Shown: positions 12,318 through 26,000 of the stretch, in pieces | How positions within the stretch are numbered: position 1 is the first letter of the stretch | Layout: each line of letters starts with the position of its first letter | NCBI GenBank assembly: GCA_019802505.1 | Contig: JAFMOC010000038.1 | Location: 855,001-919,000, forward strand | Direction of reading: 5' to 3' | DNA from: Corydoras sp. C115 | Lineage: Eukaryota; Chordata; Actinopteri; Siluriformes; Callichthyidae | DNA length: 64,000 nt | Translations under genes and position numbers: made by a program | The notes under the pieces: generated by a model | The model's database searches: none | Told to the model about the DNA's origin: nothing | What the model saw: the letters and a program-made list of their open reading frames with translations, nothing else

Positions 12318-14269
12318 TTATGACTGAGGGCAAAAAATAAATCCTGGAGCTGATGTGCTAATCACTCCTGGTGAATTCTGGCTTATTACACTTGTTACCG
12401 AAGGAGGTTTTCTTCGGCTGCACTTATGCAACCATGGCGGCCTTAGATGGTTCACAGTGTCCCAGCATGCTTTGCGGAAAACTTTAGAGGATATGCAAAA
12501 CAGTATGGGGTCCAGTGCGCTGTTAACATACCATAGAGGCAGAGAGAGATAGGACTTAAGGACAGTGTAGACCGTTAGCACTGTCCCAGACCATGATTCT
12601 ATATATACTTGCATAAGTGAAGATGCAATGTCTGGAAAGTTGCACACAACAAAAGCCGCTACCACTGCACCTGCAAAAAAAGGAAAATGTCTGAAAGCAG
12701 AAATCTAATAGCAAATGTGCAGAGATTAGATAGCAGAGGCAAAAGTCAGATATAGCATTAATACTCCATCTCAGATGTGCCAACCCTCTTTTTTTCACCC
12801 ATTGGGCAATAAGTGCTGTGGTTTCCATGGCTTTATTTGAATTTATTTTCCACCCCTTTGGCCACTTTTTAAGGCTGCCATATTTTGACATGAGTATGAG
12901 GAAATCTGTGCCTGTTTACCTGTAAAGCACTTACATTTTCTAATAAGTCCCAGCTTACAATCAACACTCATATTCATCTTGGTTTGTGATGTGGGCTCTC
13001 AAACAATTGTTAGTATATGTGTGTGATGTGTTTATCGGTGTGTCTGACACAGTTTGTAATGATTCAATGGCCCTAAATTTCATCTCCACACACATGACCT
13101 CTGCTTATGTGTTTACCAGTGGCAATTTTATCAGTCCGGGTTGCTTCTCTGCTGATAGAATTATTTTAACATTTCTTGAGGTTCATATAGTATGTTTTCC
13201 TTGGTAGCTGAAAAAATCTAATTCATTTCTTGAGACTGAAAACACAAAACTTAATTTTACTCAGGCACTTGGAGGTTCTTATGTGTCATTGGCTGTGTCA
13301 AATGGAACTGACATCAGAATTGCACAGCAAACAATCACAACAATCCCCCTGAAGCAGAAGCAGACTTTCACAATACAAAATATATGAGAAAACAACAGGT
13401 GAATACAACTCACCCATTAACCGCAAAGCCCGTTTCTCCTGAAGAAGCATTTTTCCATTCTGTAGACGGGTCACATTTTCTCCTCCTGATACTGCTCTAG
13501 TGATGCCCATAGCCATTCTTTGTCGAGTGTTGTAGCGGAAATGGATGACAATGAGTATGTACAGTGTAAAGATACACACAAGTGGAACCAAGAAGCAAAA
13601 AATGCCTCTTAAAAGCAGGGCTCCTTTATAAATAGGTGAAGGTTCCTTCTCAGTCATCTCACACATAGTGGACACTACAAAAACTGTGTCTGGTGATGTC
13701 GCACTATAGTCCAGGATGCAGGCTTGGGCATGCTTATAGACGAGAGCAAATGGCACTGAACTGCCCACTGCCACTAACCAGATCCAACCAAGGAAACAGG
13801 GTAGTCTGGACTTCCTGAGGCTGGCAAGGGACCACATGGTGTGACAGATGGCAATATATCGCTCAGCAGTAAATGCAAGGATCACCCAGCTTGTTGTGGC
13901 ACAGTACATCTGTCGCACCATAAAATAAACTTTGCACAAAGTTTCACCAAGTCTCCATGGGTAGCTTTCCCAATAATATCGGTACACTGTGATAGGAATG
14001 GTCAGTAACTGGAGTATATCAGCTAAAACCAGACTGAGTAGGTATAGCTGGATGGCACTGACTTTCATGCGGGCATCTTTGAGAAGGGTGAGCATGCTTA
14101 CACCATTAAAAAGGACTCCGAAGACAAAAAGGACACTGTAAAAGACTGTCATTGGGATGGCAATGTGATAGGGTTCCTGTTTGGTGACACTGATGTAAAT
14201 ATCAGGAGCCATGTCAGAGTTCAGGCTGGCATTACAGAGGTTTTGAATCGATAAAAAAGATTCATTCAT
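12318..14269 (-). CDS. Class A (rhodopsin-like) peptide-type G protein-coupled receptor, two exons
   Basis: Two coding exons, 13414-14269 and 12318-12670, join in phase (GT donor at 13413, AG acceptor at 12671-12672) to give 402 residues with seven hydrophobic segments. The N-terminus has two N-glycosylation sequons (N2, N13) and no signal peptide. TM2 has the LAD aspartate, the TM3 start has the disulfide cysteine (ETLCKVY), and TM3 ends in ERY instead of DRY. TM5 has its proline. TM6 reads AAFVVCNFPD, so the usual CWxP tryptophan is missing. TM7 ends in DPILF in place of NPxxY. The third loop and the LMGAVVAAFVVC segment resemble neurotensin, ghrelin and neuromedin U receptors, and the single intron before TM6 also suits that group. 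I do not recognise the orthologue; ligand and coupling are unknown. It is a real, intact gene. Confidence 0.88.
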
Positions 14270-14851
14270 GTTAAGGGATCATGTGAACATGAAGAATAAA
14301 AGTCAGAGCATTTGAAGCATTTTATTTTTAGGGACGATGCTAGCCTTTAAGAGAAAATAAATAAAAAATTATTATAAAAGATATTATTTTAATACTTGCT
14401 AATATGTGTATTGTCTTTTTTAATCTTGAATGTTTTTAAATGATATATTACAAGAGAATCAGAGAAAACAAAAATACAGAAAAACTACTAAAATACAATA
14501 ATTTGGTAGCCTAGGCATCAATCCACACTAAATCAAATCTATCATTATATATATTTTATTTAAATAGCACAGGTGTGTCTGAATCACTCATTTTTTCACA
14601 TGAAACATAATATTATATTGTATTATATTGGTGATCCAACAATTAAAAAAATAATGCCAAATAAAACAAGCAACAATAAAAGAAAAATAATGTATGTAAA
14701 CTAATTATGTCAGGGTTAAATTTTGCATGGAGTAAAAGTCGAACAAATGGTTTTAGAATTTGTCAGCAATTTAAATAAAAAAGTACCTTTTGCTTAATTT
14801 TTTACTTAATTGCAATATCAATATATTAATTGAAAAAATTAATGGACTTAC

Positions 14852-14935
14852 CGTGAAGTGTGCAGTTGCTGCTTGTGAATGATCGGTGCATTCAGGTCTG
14901 ATTCAGCCTCCAAATGATCAATTCCGTCTCCCTTC
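14852..14935 (-). other. Possible 5' untranslated exon of the GPCR gene
   Basis: A good donor (GTAAGT on the minus strand, 14846-14851) lies about 580 bp upstream of the receptor ATG. A pyrimidine-rich acceptor-like stretch ending in AG sits near 14350. Together they could splice a non-coding first exon to the coding exon. A CT-rich run at about 14947-14990 lies just upstream. The 5' border is a guess and no expression evidence is available. Confidence 0.3.
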
Positions 14936-14946
14936 ACTCTACACTC

Positions 14947-14990
14947 TACTCTCTCTCTCTCTCTTTCTTTCTCTCTCTCTGTGTGTGTTT
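14947..14990. repeat. (CT)n-rich simple repeat
   Basis: Interrupted CT dinucleotide run upstream of the GPCR gene. Confidence 0.85.
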
Positions 14991-15676
14991 CTCTCTGCAT
15001 TATTAGCATTTGTGTCATGCATTCATTAAAAAAGCAGAACAAAACTTCTTAAGGCAGGAACAGAACACTTTGCTTGCAATACACAGCTCATAGTGAATGG
15101 ACATATTACATTATGTACTATTATACCACACTTACAGTACCTGTAAACTTAAAATAATGAGATCATAATGGGGTAATTATTTATATCCACTTCATCACCA
15201 TTGCACAAATGCCTACTGCACACTGACAATGTATTGTTGATTTTAAGGAACACTGAAAATTTGTTTTTGACAAATATATTTTCAAAGACTTTCTTTTGGA
15301 TTGTACTCCATTAAGAACCGTGAGTGATGTCAGTATATTATGATTCATCTGGACAAAAATATACAGCAGAGTGCATGGTGTAAAAAAATATTAAGAAAGA
15401 ACAAATGACAAATGAACTGACAGAAGAATTCAGGTTGTCCAAACTTCAGACAAACAAAATGAAATGCTATTTGTGAGGAAAATAAAAAAAAGTCTGACAA
15501 AAAAAATAAAAAAAATAATAAAAAAAAGACTGACATTACCTTTCAGGTTGCTACATTAGAAATCTAGCAAAAAATAATAATAAAGAAGCTAAAACTGAAG
15601 TGCATCTGATCTATGAGCTGGCCTACAACTCATTTTTTCTGGCATGAATGGAAACAGAAGTAAAGCGCACACACGC

Positions 15677-15749
<73 letters not shown>

Positions 15750-17537
15750 TCAAACTCTAATGAAACTTTCCATATTTGCCTGAAACACAACTGCATGGAT
15801 ACAACAGATAAGATGCTTATGTCTCTATGAAAATGTATTCATTTGTATTTTAGGTTTCATCAAACAAACCTCTCCGGAGTACAAGGTACATGTTTTAAAA
15901 TGACCAAATTTGGTTTACCAGCCATTTTAAGTGCATTTTAACATAATTAAAACAGTTCTAAAGCCACTGTAAAACATTTTATGAGCATCAATCAAGAATC
16001 AAATATTAAGCATATTTTATCCTAGATCTCAGTATATTTTTATTGAACAACCAACCTATCAGAATATAATTAATTAACAAAAATGTATTTTCTAGACATA
16101 TATTTCCTAATAACAAAATTATTTTGCACTTGTGGCCCTGCAGCTTGCCAAAATTTACTGACATGACATTTTTAAATAATTACTGTTATTTAAATGTTAA
16201 AAACAATGTTGTGTTCAACAAAAAAGAAGAAACAGCATGGACTATCAAACATTTTTATTTTATTGTACATATTTTACATTGTACATAATATGAAATTGAT
16301 ACAATGTAGCTTTACAGAAATCCCATGCATGAAAACCAACACATTTTTGTTTGTTTTTAATATTTACATATATTACTTAGTAAAATGTGCTCCCTCAGCA
16401 GTGTTTTGTTTATTTTGGGAACTATATTCATCTTGTAAACAAAGCCTTTTTTTGAATTACTGAAAACGCTGAGATAAGTTGAACCCATCGCACACAGTAT
16501 AGTACATAAAACCATGTATAATTTAATTTTGAGTAATTAGTAAATAAATCTGATAACATAGGACTAAAATAAACTTGTTTTTGCACATCTCTTCTGTTGC
16601 ATTCGGAAATATTTATTATACCTCAGCTGGAATTTATAATTATAATTTTGAATGTCCATCCACATGCATTTTTACTGCCATATGGGCACTTATGTGACAA
16701 ATACTGGCATTAACACACGTATGTTCTTTTACATTGTAAAATGTAGCATTGTATCTAATGGTTATTGTATGTCATTTAAAGTATGGGTTTTGTATCTATA
16801 AATAAATATAAATAAATAAATACAAAACACTTTTTTTAAATACAGTAAACCATACTGTAGATGTAACCAGATTTGCTTTCACTCATATTTAAACAAAAAA
16901 ATTAAAATGATTAAATGTACTTGATTGATACTACTGAAAACAATTACCATGACATAAAACTAAATAATAATTATAAAACTAAGTAAATAATTATAAAATT
17001 AGCTTAGTGGATTTTCATATAGCTGAGGAAAACTGTGTGTCAAGTTTCACAGTAAAAAACTATACAAGCAGAAATATGACATTGTTTATTGCTGGATAAC
17101 TTACTGGCTTATCTTTTACTAACTTATGTATTTAGCCACATATAGTTACTTAAATGCAAACATATTTCAAATCCTTCAAATGTGAATATTTACACTCAAA
17201 CCCTGTCCTTCATTGTGTTACTTCTGTTCTATTTTGTAAGAATTCAGGATACTGTGTGTATTCATGCTAAAGATTCTTTCCAAGAGCATGTTCCTTTTCA
17301 GAAGAAACCAACACAGAAACTGTAAGAACATATAAACCTAATACACAAAGGACCTTCCATTTCATGCACAGGATTCAAACCTAGAATTCTTGCTTTGATG
17401 TGAGCATGCTAACCACTGTGCCAACCAAATTAAAAACCTGTAGTAGATTTTAATCGTCTTATTAAGGCTGTGCTATTTTTCCAAAGACAAGATTTTAAAA
17501 AATGTTGGGATAAAGTCCACAAACAATTAGCCAAAAG
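14991..17537. other. Intergenic region between the GPCR and abcc2 genes
   Basis: AT-rich DNA with a CA microsatellite and no recognisable coding exon. The right end should contain the abcc2 3' untranslated region. A minus-strand AATAAA (plus-strand 17085-17090), about 450 bp beyond the stop codon, is one candidate polyadenylation signal. A short degenerate fragment near 17370-17430 resembles a reversed Mermaid SINE head. Confidence 0.5.
15667..15747. repeat. (CA)n microsatellite
   Basis: About 40 CA units with a few GC interruptions at the left end. It creates spurious His/Thr reading frames. Confidence 0.97.
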
Positions 17538-18926
17538 CTAAAGCACTGTGTGTTGTACTGAGGAGATACCAGCTTCTTTGGCCAGTGCATAAAAATGACC
17601 TTGCTTCTCAAACAGTGCACTTGGTGAATCAAACTCCACAATTTTTCCAGCATCCAGAACCATTACCCTGTGAAATTAAACAGGACTTTATAATGTCATG
17701 CTACGAATCAAAAAATAGTTACAAGTGACATAATCAAAGTAATAAAATGGAAATGAGAGAAGTTTACCGTGAGCTGTTGAGGATGGTATGAATACGGTGG
17801 GCAATGGTAAGTACAGTGCACTGAGAAAATTCTCTGCTGATGGTAGTCTGGATCAGCTCATCCGTCTCAAGATCCACAGCAGCCGTTGCCTCATCTAGGA
17901 TCAGGATCTTTGACTTTCGTAGCAGAGCCCTGGCCAAACACATCAGCTGTCTCTGGCCGACACTGTAAAGAAAAGTAAATTCAATGTCAAACAACAATAT
18001 AGTATACTGTAGGTATACATCACCAATGCTGAGCTGCTGTGTCCCTTCATACTTTTTAAAAGAATTCACTTTATTTTTGTCATGATATTTATTAAGAAAT
18101 TTTATTTTTTTTTGTATTATTTTTCACTCAAACATAACTGTATGCATGATTAAGAAAATTCGAAGATCAGAAAAACAGGTGTCTTTATCACTTACCACTA
18201 TATAGTGTATAGGGGATTGTGGTTGCATAACAGTGATTAAATGATGATTTGTAAATGGATGCCAGTCACAAAGCAAAAAATGACATGTACTAAAAGTTTA
18301 ATGAATGAATTTATGAATTAATAGTTTAACGAATTTGTTGTGAATGGCACTGAAAACATACTGCTATAATTTAACTGTAAAAATTTAGAGGTAAATTAAT
18401 AAGTAATTACTTTTATGACAGCACAGTCTTATTCATTTATCTTTTCCGCTCAACAGGATTTTCCGGTCTGTCACTTTTTTCAAATTGGTTACTCTATAAG
18501 AAATGTTTTAATGTAAAATAAAGACTTTTGTAAATGGTAAAATGTGTGTACATAATATTACCTAAGATTTTCTCCTCCTTCTGAAATCTCATGCTGAAGT
18601 CCTGCTGACAGAGTCGTCACATAATCCTTCAGGTGAGCCATTTCTAGTACATTCCAAATGTCTTTATCACTAAATCTTTCAAAAGGGTCTAAATTCATCC
18701 TTAAAGTGCCAGAAAACAGCACTGGGTCCTGCGGAAAAATAAAATGGAAATATATTTGCACCCTTAAACTTAAGCAGCATTACCTGTTTATTAAATTAAA
18801 AGGTTGTGTAGTTATTGATAGCATTTTATTAAATGTCATCTAACATCTAGAATAAGTATATATTAAAAAAAAAGTTCTTGACACATTGCATTATGCTTCC
18901 AATAGAAATCATTCTTTTTTCTTTCT

Positions 18927-18957
<31 letters not shown>

Positions 18958-20087
18958 CCTGTGGGATGATTGTTAAACGGTTCCTGAGGCTGTGAAGACC
19001 CAAAGTTGAGATGTCAACATCATCTATAAGGATTCGACCATCAGCTGCCTCCATGATACGAAATAAACAACTGGTGAGACTTGACTTTCCTGCTCCAGTT
19101 CGACCCACAATACCAATCTGTAAAACAGTAACCCGTTTATTGATTAGTTACTTATTTTATTCTTAATCTCTTTAAAATAGTGACTAAATCCAAGCATTGA
19201 AAAGGGGACCATAGGTCTGTGAAAAAAATAAATACTGAGCACTGCTCCACCCTTTTATTGGCTACAGCAAGCACAGCAGAGCTGCAGAGAAGACTTTAAT
19301 ATTTTAAAAGTCTGAAACCTTTGTGCATTTGCATATTATAAACTCCTAATGCACCTAAAACATTTCTTAAAAAACCTCTATTCTAAATGCTAAATTGGGC
19401 TTGTAATTGGCTAGAAGACCAATTTTAATAAGAATAGGTGTACTTTCAAAAGAAAAAGTTGGGAGTTTTTGAAAGAGGTTCCAAATTACCAAATAAGAGT
19501 GCGTTTTCTAAATATATTAAAGAATAAATCAACTCTTTACTTAGATTTGCTTGAGTGGTGGAATTACAAAAAGAAAAAAAAAACATTATTTAATGTTCTT
19601 TTTAGTGTATATGTTAACAAATTGACTCAAAATGGCAGGTGTGCACCCCGTATAATGTTTTATAATACTGTCACATACATAAAATGTAATAACGCAAATT
19701 GTTTTTTTTTTTTTACAAGGTCACATAGTCTGGTCAAAAGAAATCATACACCTGGAATGCCATTTCCATAAGGGCCAACAAATCAGTTTTGGAATATCCT
19801 GGTTATTTTAAACATTCAGGTTCTCCGCTGATTTTATTTTGTTGCTAAATCTTAATCTAAGAAAACCCCAGATTATTATTTTAACCATTCTTGTAAATTA
19901 TTATAGTGCATGATTGAACAACAATCCACATTGTATAAATTACCTTTTCAGTACTTTGAATGTCGCAGGTGATACCATGAAGAACAAGCTCAAGCTCTGG
20001 TCGGTATCTGACTTTGTAGTCCTGAAATTTGATCCTTCCTGAATTAGGCCAGTCATTTGGAGGATGTTTATTTGTTATCCATGGAGC
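17538..20087 (-). other. abcc2: abcc2 part 6: exons 28-32, nucleotide-binding domain 2 and C-terminus
   Basis: Exons 19944-20087, 18959-19117, 18562-18728, 17768-17962 and 17538-17667 encode about residues 1301-1564. Walker A is GRTGAGKS (about 1353-1360), the signature is LSVGQ (about 1456-1460), Walker B ILILDE (about 1476-1481) contains the catalytic Glu, and the switch His is in TIAHR (about 1512). The protein ends in HTVL followed by TAG. Confidence 0.95.
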
Positions 20088-23000
20088 CTGTAAATGGAAA
20101 TGAAAAAGCACTTTTTCATTGACATGCTGCATATTAAATTACATTATATCAAAATGGACAAAGAAAAGAAATGAATGGCTTCATTTGAAAGCACTAGTTT
20201 TTTATCAAACAGCATGTGATGGAGAATTTGCTTTGTGTTGCCTAGAAATTAAATTGAAGCACATTACCAGACCTCAGTACACAATTTGAAAATAATTCTT
20301 ATTGCTTATATTTTATATTATTTTAAATTGTTCTGCGCATGTTGCCATGACTAACTCACATTCATATGTCTATAATGTTTAAGTCACTATAATCATGCAT
20401 ATCATGTTATTTAGATTATTAATATATCATATAATATGTTTATTATTTTATCATTGTTTATGAATTGACAAGTGTTGTATTGATGGGTGTAATAAAAAAG
20501 ATATAAATGCCCAAGAACATCTGATCATTAAATCTGTCATCACCTGCTTACAGTATAATGCAAAAGACAATATATTTGATAACTGTACCTCATTCTTAAT
20601 CTTTGTGTACTCACTGACTCGCTCCACAGCAACAATGTTGGTCTCCAGTTCTGATGTCATTCTCACAAGCCAGTTTAATGTCTGAGTCACCTAATGGATT
20701 TTTTAAAAATGTAGCTTTATAACACACACAAGCAAATATAGAGAAAATAAGACTTGTAGTGTTTAGTTTAAATGATTCACATCTTATACCGCATATCTGT
20801 ATTATATATGTTTATCATAAAAATTTATATTTACACTAATTGTATGGCTGTATTGATAATACTTGCCCTTTTAAACTACTGTACTGCTTTTAATATCAAC
20901 TGTCAAATCAACATCTTAAATATTAAGATAAAAATTAAGATTAAGAAAAAAAATGGCTATATCATCGTCATATGGCAATTCTCATTTTAAAGCTATTAAC
21001 ATGTGAAATTTCATCTTTTATGTGATTGTTAATTACATTTAAAGCATAGGAGATAGACAGGCCAACCAGCCCACTGTCCAGGGAATCTCGAGAAAGCACT
21101 GCAAACAGTGCGGCAAAGAACACCACCAGGTTACCCATGAACTCCAGTCGAATGCCTAGCCACCTGAAATTTATCCAAATTATGAGAAAGAAAATTTAAA
21201 TTATAGTCTGTATAAAATAATTATATATAAAATAATAATTAAGCTTTACTAAAATGACAAACCTATTGGAGATAAGCCAGGGGTATACACTTTTAAGGTT
21301 CTCATCAATAGTTACTCTATTGCGCTCCAGAAAACGCTCCTGATGACAGTAGGCTCGAATAACAGCAAGACCCGACACGGTTTCTCCAAAATGGGAATAT
21401 ATGGGAGAACGGGAAACAGAATCTAATCGCCTTAGCTGCCTGGATGTAGTTACATATATTCTCTAAATCAGAATAAACAACAAAAGTAAAATAGTTGTAC
21501 ATAGGAAAGCAATATACAAACTTAGATATACAAGTCAGTAATTTTTTTACTAAACAAAAATATTGAAAATTTAATTGTTAACAAATTTTAACTGATAACA
21601 AAATAAACAAGAACATATTTGTTTGCTAACAAAACACTTAAAAAATTCAATTAAAACACAGACACTGTAGACTGTGTTATGGTGTAGTGTAATGGTATAT
21701 TATACAGTGGGGCTTATAAATTTAATGTTAACCATCAGAATTTATTAAGATTTCTGCATAACAATGACCTAAAACTTCATTAGATTTTAAAAATAATACT
21801 TATAATAAAAAGTTTAGAAACAGACACAATTGTAAGGCACATGAGATATAAACAACGTATTCTTGTTTTAATCCAAATTGTTTTAAACTTCAAAGCATCT
21901 ATATTCAATTAATGGTTTCATTGAAATACTAAAAATAGTAAAAAATAGTAAAAAGGCATCATTTTACAGATGGATGGTACTACCTGCACAAAGTAGTAAA
22001 CCAGAGCCAGTGGCACGATAACTGCAGTGAATAATGGAGTTGCAAGGCAGATAACAAACAAGGTTCCAAGGACCCCAAGTAGACAAAGAATCCAGGAACG
22101 TAAAGACATAGGAATCATCTCATCCACAGTAAACATGTCCTATATATATATATAAATAGAACACTGTTTGAGGGTGCATTTTTATTTCAAAAATAAGTGA
22201 TAACACAACTGACACAAGCTAGTTCTTTATTCTGTTCTAATGATCAGATTGTTTTAAGCTCCTGTCAATGAGCCTGTGTAAGTATTTATGCATATATGTA
22301 AAAACATGTCACATAAATATTGTTAATTTAATTTGTTATATATTAAGTAAAACACTACTACTAATTCATACTACTAGCAGTTTGAATATTAACAACTAAA
22401 AAAGTCATTTATATGTTTGGTTTTATTATACCTTTGCAAAGCGGTTGACCACTCTGCCCGATGGTGTTGTATCAAAGAACAACATGGGAACTCTAAAAAT
22501 ATTGGATAATAATCGAGTATGTAAAGTCCTTGAGGCACGGATGGCTCCTTCAGCTATAAGTAAAGTCCCCAAAAATACAAAAAGACCTAAAGGAAACAGT
22601 GAGAATTATTTTATATGAGTTTTAAAGAATTTTAAACATCTTGTGATATCTTAAAGTACCTAAATTTTCATAAAATTTGCTCTTTTTTTTATTAAAACAA
22701 TGTCGCCTGGACTTTTTAATGGTTATAGTCACAACACTGTCTGTATTTGGCTTGAGTAAAATGTTTAATGTTGCAGTTCATAGTTTTCATTACCTTGTGC
22801 CACTCCAAGTGCTCCGAAAACACCAATTCTCATATCTCTAATATGGGAGGGATAGGTGCTTCCATTAGGATACAATAAAGCATCATTTGTCCAGTCACTC
22901 AGCCACAAGTTCTGGCCGATGAAGGCAATGTTCTGAATGAAATAAACAATAAAGAATGCTGTGGCATAGCCCCAGCCCATAGCACCCATGTACTGCAGGT

Positions 23001-26000
23001 ATACTGAAAACTTAACCTGGTGAAACACAAATAATTGATTGAAATTAATTAAAGGCAAGCAGTGTACAGTGAAAAGTGGTGCTATAATGTACAGGGTCTT
23101 CACACCGCAACCAGTAAATTATAAATAAAATTTCAATAGTTTTTCTTATTTTGAACTTTAGATATTTCTCTTTCTTTAATCTTCTTTTGGAAAGTTGCAC
23201 TATTGTAAAATGTGCTATATAATTAAATATGAAATTATCTGTTGGTCTGCCCTGTAATGTATTAACAACATGCCCAGGGTATTTCCTTGCTTTTTACCTA
23301 ATAAGCCAGAAATCCAGACTAAAGCAAATTAATTGATTTAATCTAACTTGGGAAATTGAACATACCTTTCCAGTCTCCATGGCCTCTTTCTCAATTAAAC
23401 GCTGGCCTTTGGTGTACTCAACTGCCTCTTTTTTATTTCTGGCAGAGCTGTTTCTTTTGACTTTCAAGCTTTAATAAAAAGCAAATCAAAACATGATTAG
23501 AAGTTGATATGTATCTAGGTTGGAAAAATGCCTGCTGATCATCTGAGTTTATACAAAAGAATGTAAATTGACAGCACATGTAGAGAAACCTTACAAACAG
23601 GCAATTTAATTTATCCTTTTTTTTAATAGTAAAGTTCTATACTGTGAATGCTCATGGCAGGTGGGCTATATTCAACAGAGATGATGGATTTTCTTCTCAA
23701 TTACTTTTTGAGAATGATTGCTTGGATACAATTTCCTTTGCTCTTTATCTCAAACAATATATTCAGATAAACATGTACTGTATGTTGAGCTCTTTTTTTA
23801 GGTTACATTTTGAAATCCGACTAGATATGACCCCTTGCTACTATCTTATCTATGTCTGAAAGCATGCATTAAAAAAATAAAAGGTAAAAGCTTATTTAAC
23901 ATGCAATATTAAAGAGATAATGAGAATTTAAACATAAATATTTATTTATATGTGAATGTGTTTATGTCAGTCTGCCCTGCGATGGTCTGAAACTATGCCC
24001 AGAGTGTTTCCCCTTCCTTTGCCTAATGGTTCAGAAAGTAATAAGTTTTTAATACCCCTGTAACCATACTTAAGATAAGCAGGTTACAAAATGAATAAAC
24101 CATACATTCCATTTTCCCACATAGCTATGCATATTAACTATAATTACCTCTGAATATAGACATACAGAAGTGCAGTCATTAAATTAGCAATCACTAGTCA
24201 TAATGAAATCATATGAAATCATAATGATATCATAATAAAATGTTACCCTTAGAATGACTTTACAATTATTTGACAAGTAATACAAATTAGGAGCACGTCA
24301 TGTTTAAACTAACCTGCCATTACGTTCCGCATGCCGCTGACTATGACGTAAGCTGTTTTCTCTCTTCAGCGTAACTGAGACTACATCCTCAGCAAGACTG
24401 TCAGCTTGTGGATCCTGGCTTTCAGGAACAATGTCTATTTTCTCAGTCTCTGGCAGTATGTCTGTCCAAAACAATGGCAATTACAGTATTATAAAGTAGA
24501 AATAACCTTAAAATGTCTAAGATTCTTTTTTTTTACTTTTTTTTTTACTTTAATTTTACATTGTTTTATCAACACATTGTTACTTTTCTGTGATTCTAAA
24601 GTGTACATCTAACTTTTTTCTAAAGCATAAGTTTTTTGGTAGGTAATTGAAGTGTGTAGTAATGAAGTAAAATTATACAGATTAGCTACATTATATATGT
24701 CTTTGTACTTAATACTTTAATAAGTGTCACATACTGTACTCAGTTTGCATTGACCTGTTAATATTTATGAAGCAAACATAATGTTGATTTGTCTTTGCTC
24801 CTTTATTTCAACAAGACATTGAAGAACAAAATATATTGAACAAATTATGAATTGTGGTCATATGTAACTTAATATGGTATTTAATCTTTAAAGAAAAGAA
24901 TTGTAAGACTTTTAGCCTGTATGGTTGAGACACATAGACCTGCCCGATTGATTGGCTAATTAGGACTTTGGCATTTTCTCTTCAGCATCATATTCTTATA
25001 TAAACTGTGATATACATTTTTTTGGCTAGAGTTCTTTTGTAGAATCCTCCATCCAATCATAGCTGCAGCCAGAGTAAAAGAAAAATTGCTTATTTTAAAT
25101 GAAAGAGTAGCTGAAAAACATTCTTCAAACTGAACTAAGGATTGACATTTTTTCAACCCTAGTTACCATGACTATTTATTTTCTGTAATTTACTTACATT
25201 TCTTCACACATTTCTAGTTTATTATAATTGCACACATTTGACTTACAGTGGTTTACAGACAGGCCTTCGTAGCAATTTAGTGTTCTCAAAAACAGAACTG
25301 TGCAATTTGTTTATTTTTGCAAAAAATGTTGAAAGCTAAAAGTTTAAAGCAAGTTGAAACTTTTATATCTAACTAACTATTTTTTTTAGGTTTTACACAC
25401 TTATAAGGTATTTGCATTATAAAAATGCAGAAAAGCATCTGTTTTTATTTAAATAATAACTAGGGATGTAGCAATACCGATGCCAGTAATTTTTGAACTA
25501 AACAAAATATCTGCCATAATAAACCTTAATAATCATTTGCAAGTAGTTTTTACCTTTTTGAACATTCGGTTTGTTGCTCTCCTCCTTTGCGTATGTATCC
25601 AGAAACTCAGAGAATGCACCTTTACTGGCTCGTAAACTGTCAAAAGTCCCAATTTCTGACAAAACACCATCCACTAATACCACAATCTCATCCACATATG
25701 GGAGGAAGCTGACTCCGTGTGTAATCAAGATACGTGTCTAAAGAGCAGAGCATGCATGAAAAAGAAAAAAAATATGTGTAATTATGTATTTAACTAAAAC
25801 TGTACAACATTTCTGTACAAAATGTTTGCAACCAATTTTTAACCCTTTAAAAATAAAAGGAACAGGTAACTTCTATTTGCTAAATCTTAATAAGGAGTGT
25901 AGAAACAAGTATTTACTTGTTTTTGAGCTTTTTTTGTTTTTAATGTGGGAATGTGGTCATTACAATTTTTTTTAAATGCATACCTTTATCAGATGCAGTC

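Noticed and set aside
15648..15830. His/Thr-rich open frame
   Set aside because: Produced by the CA microsatellite.
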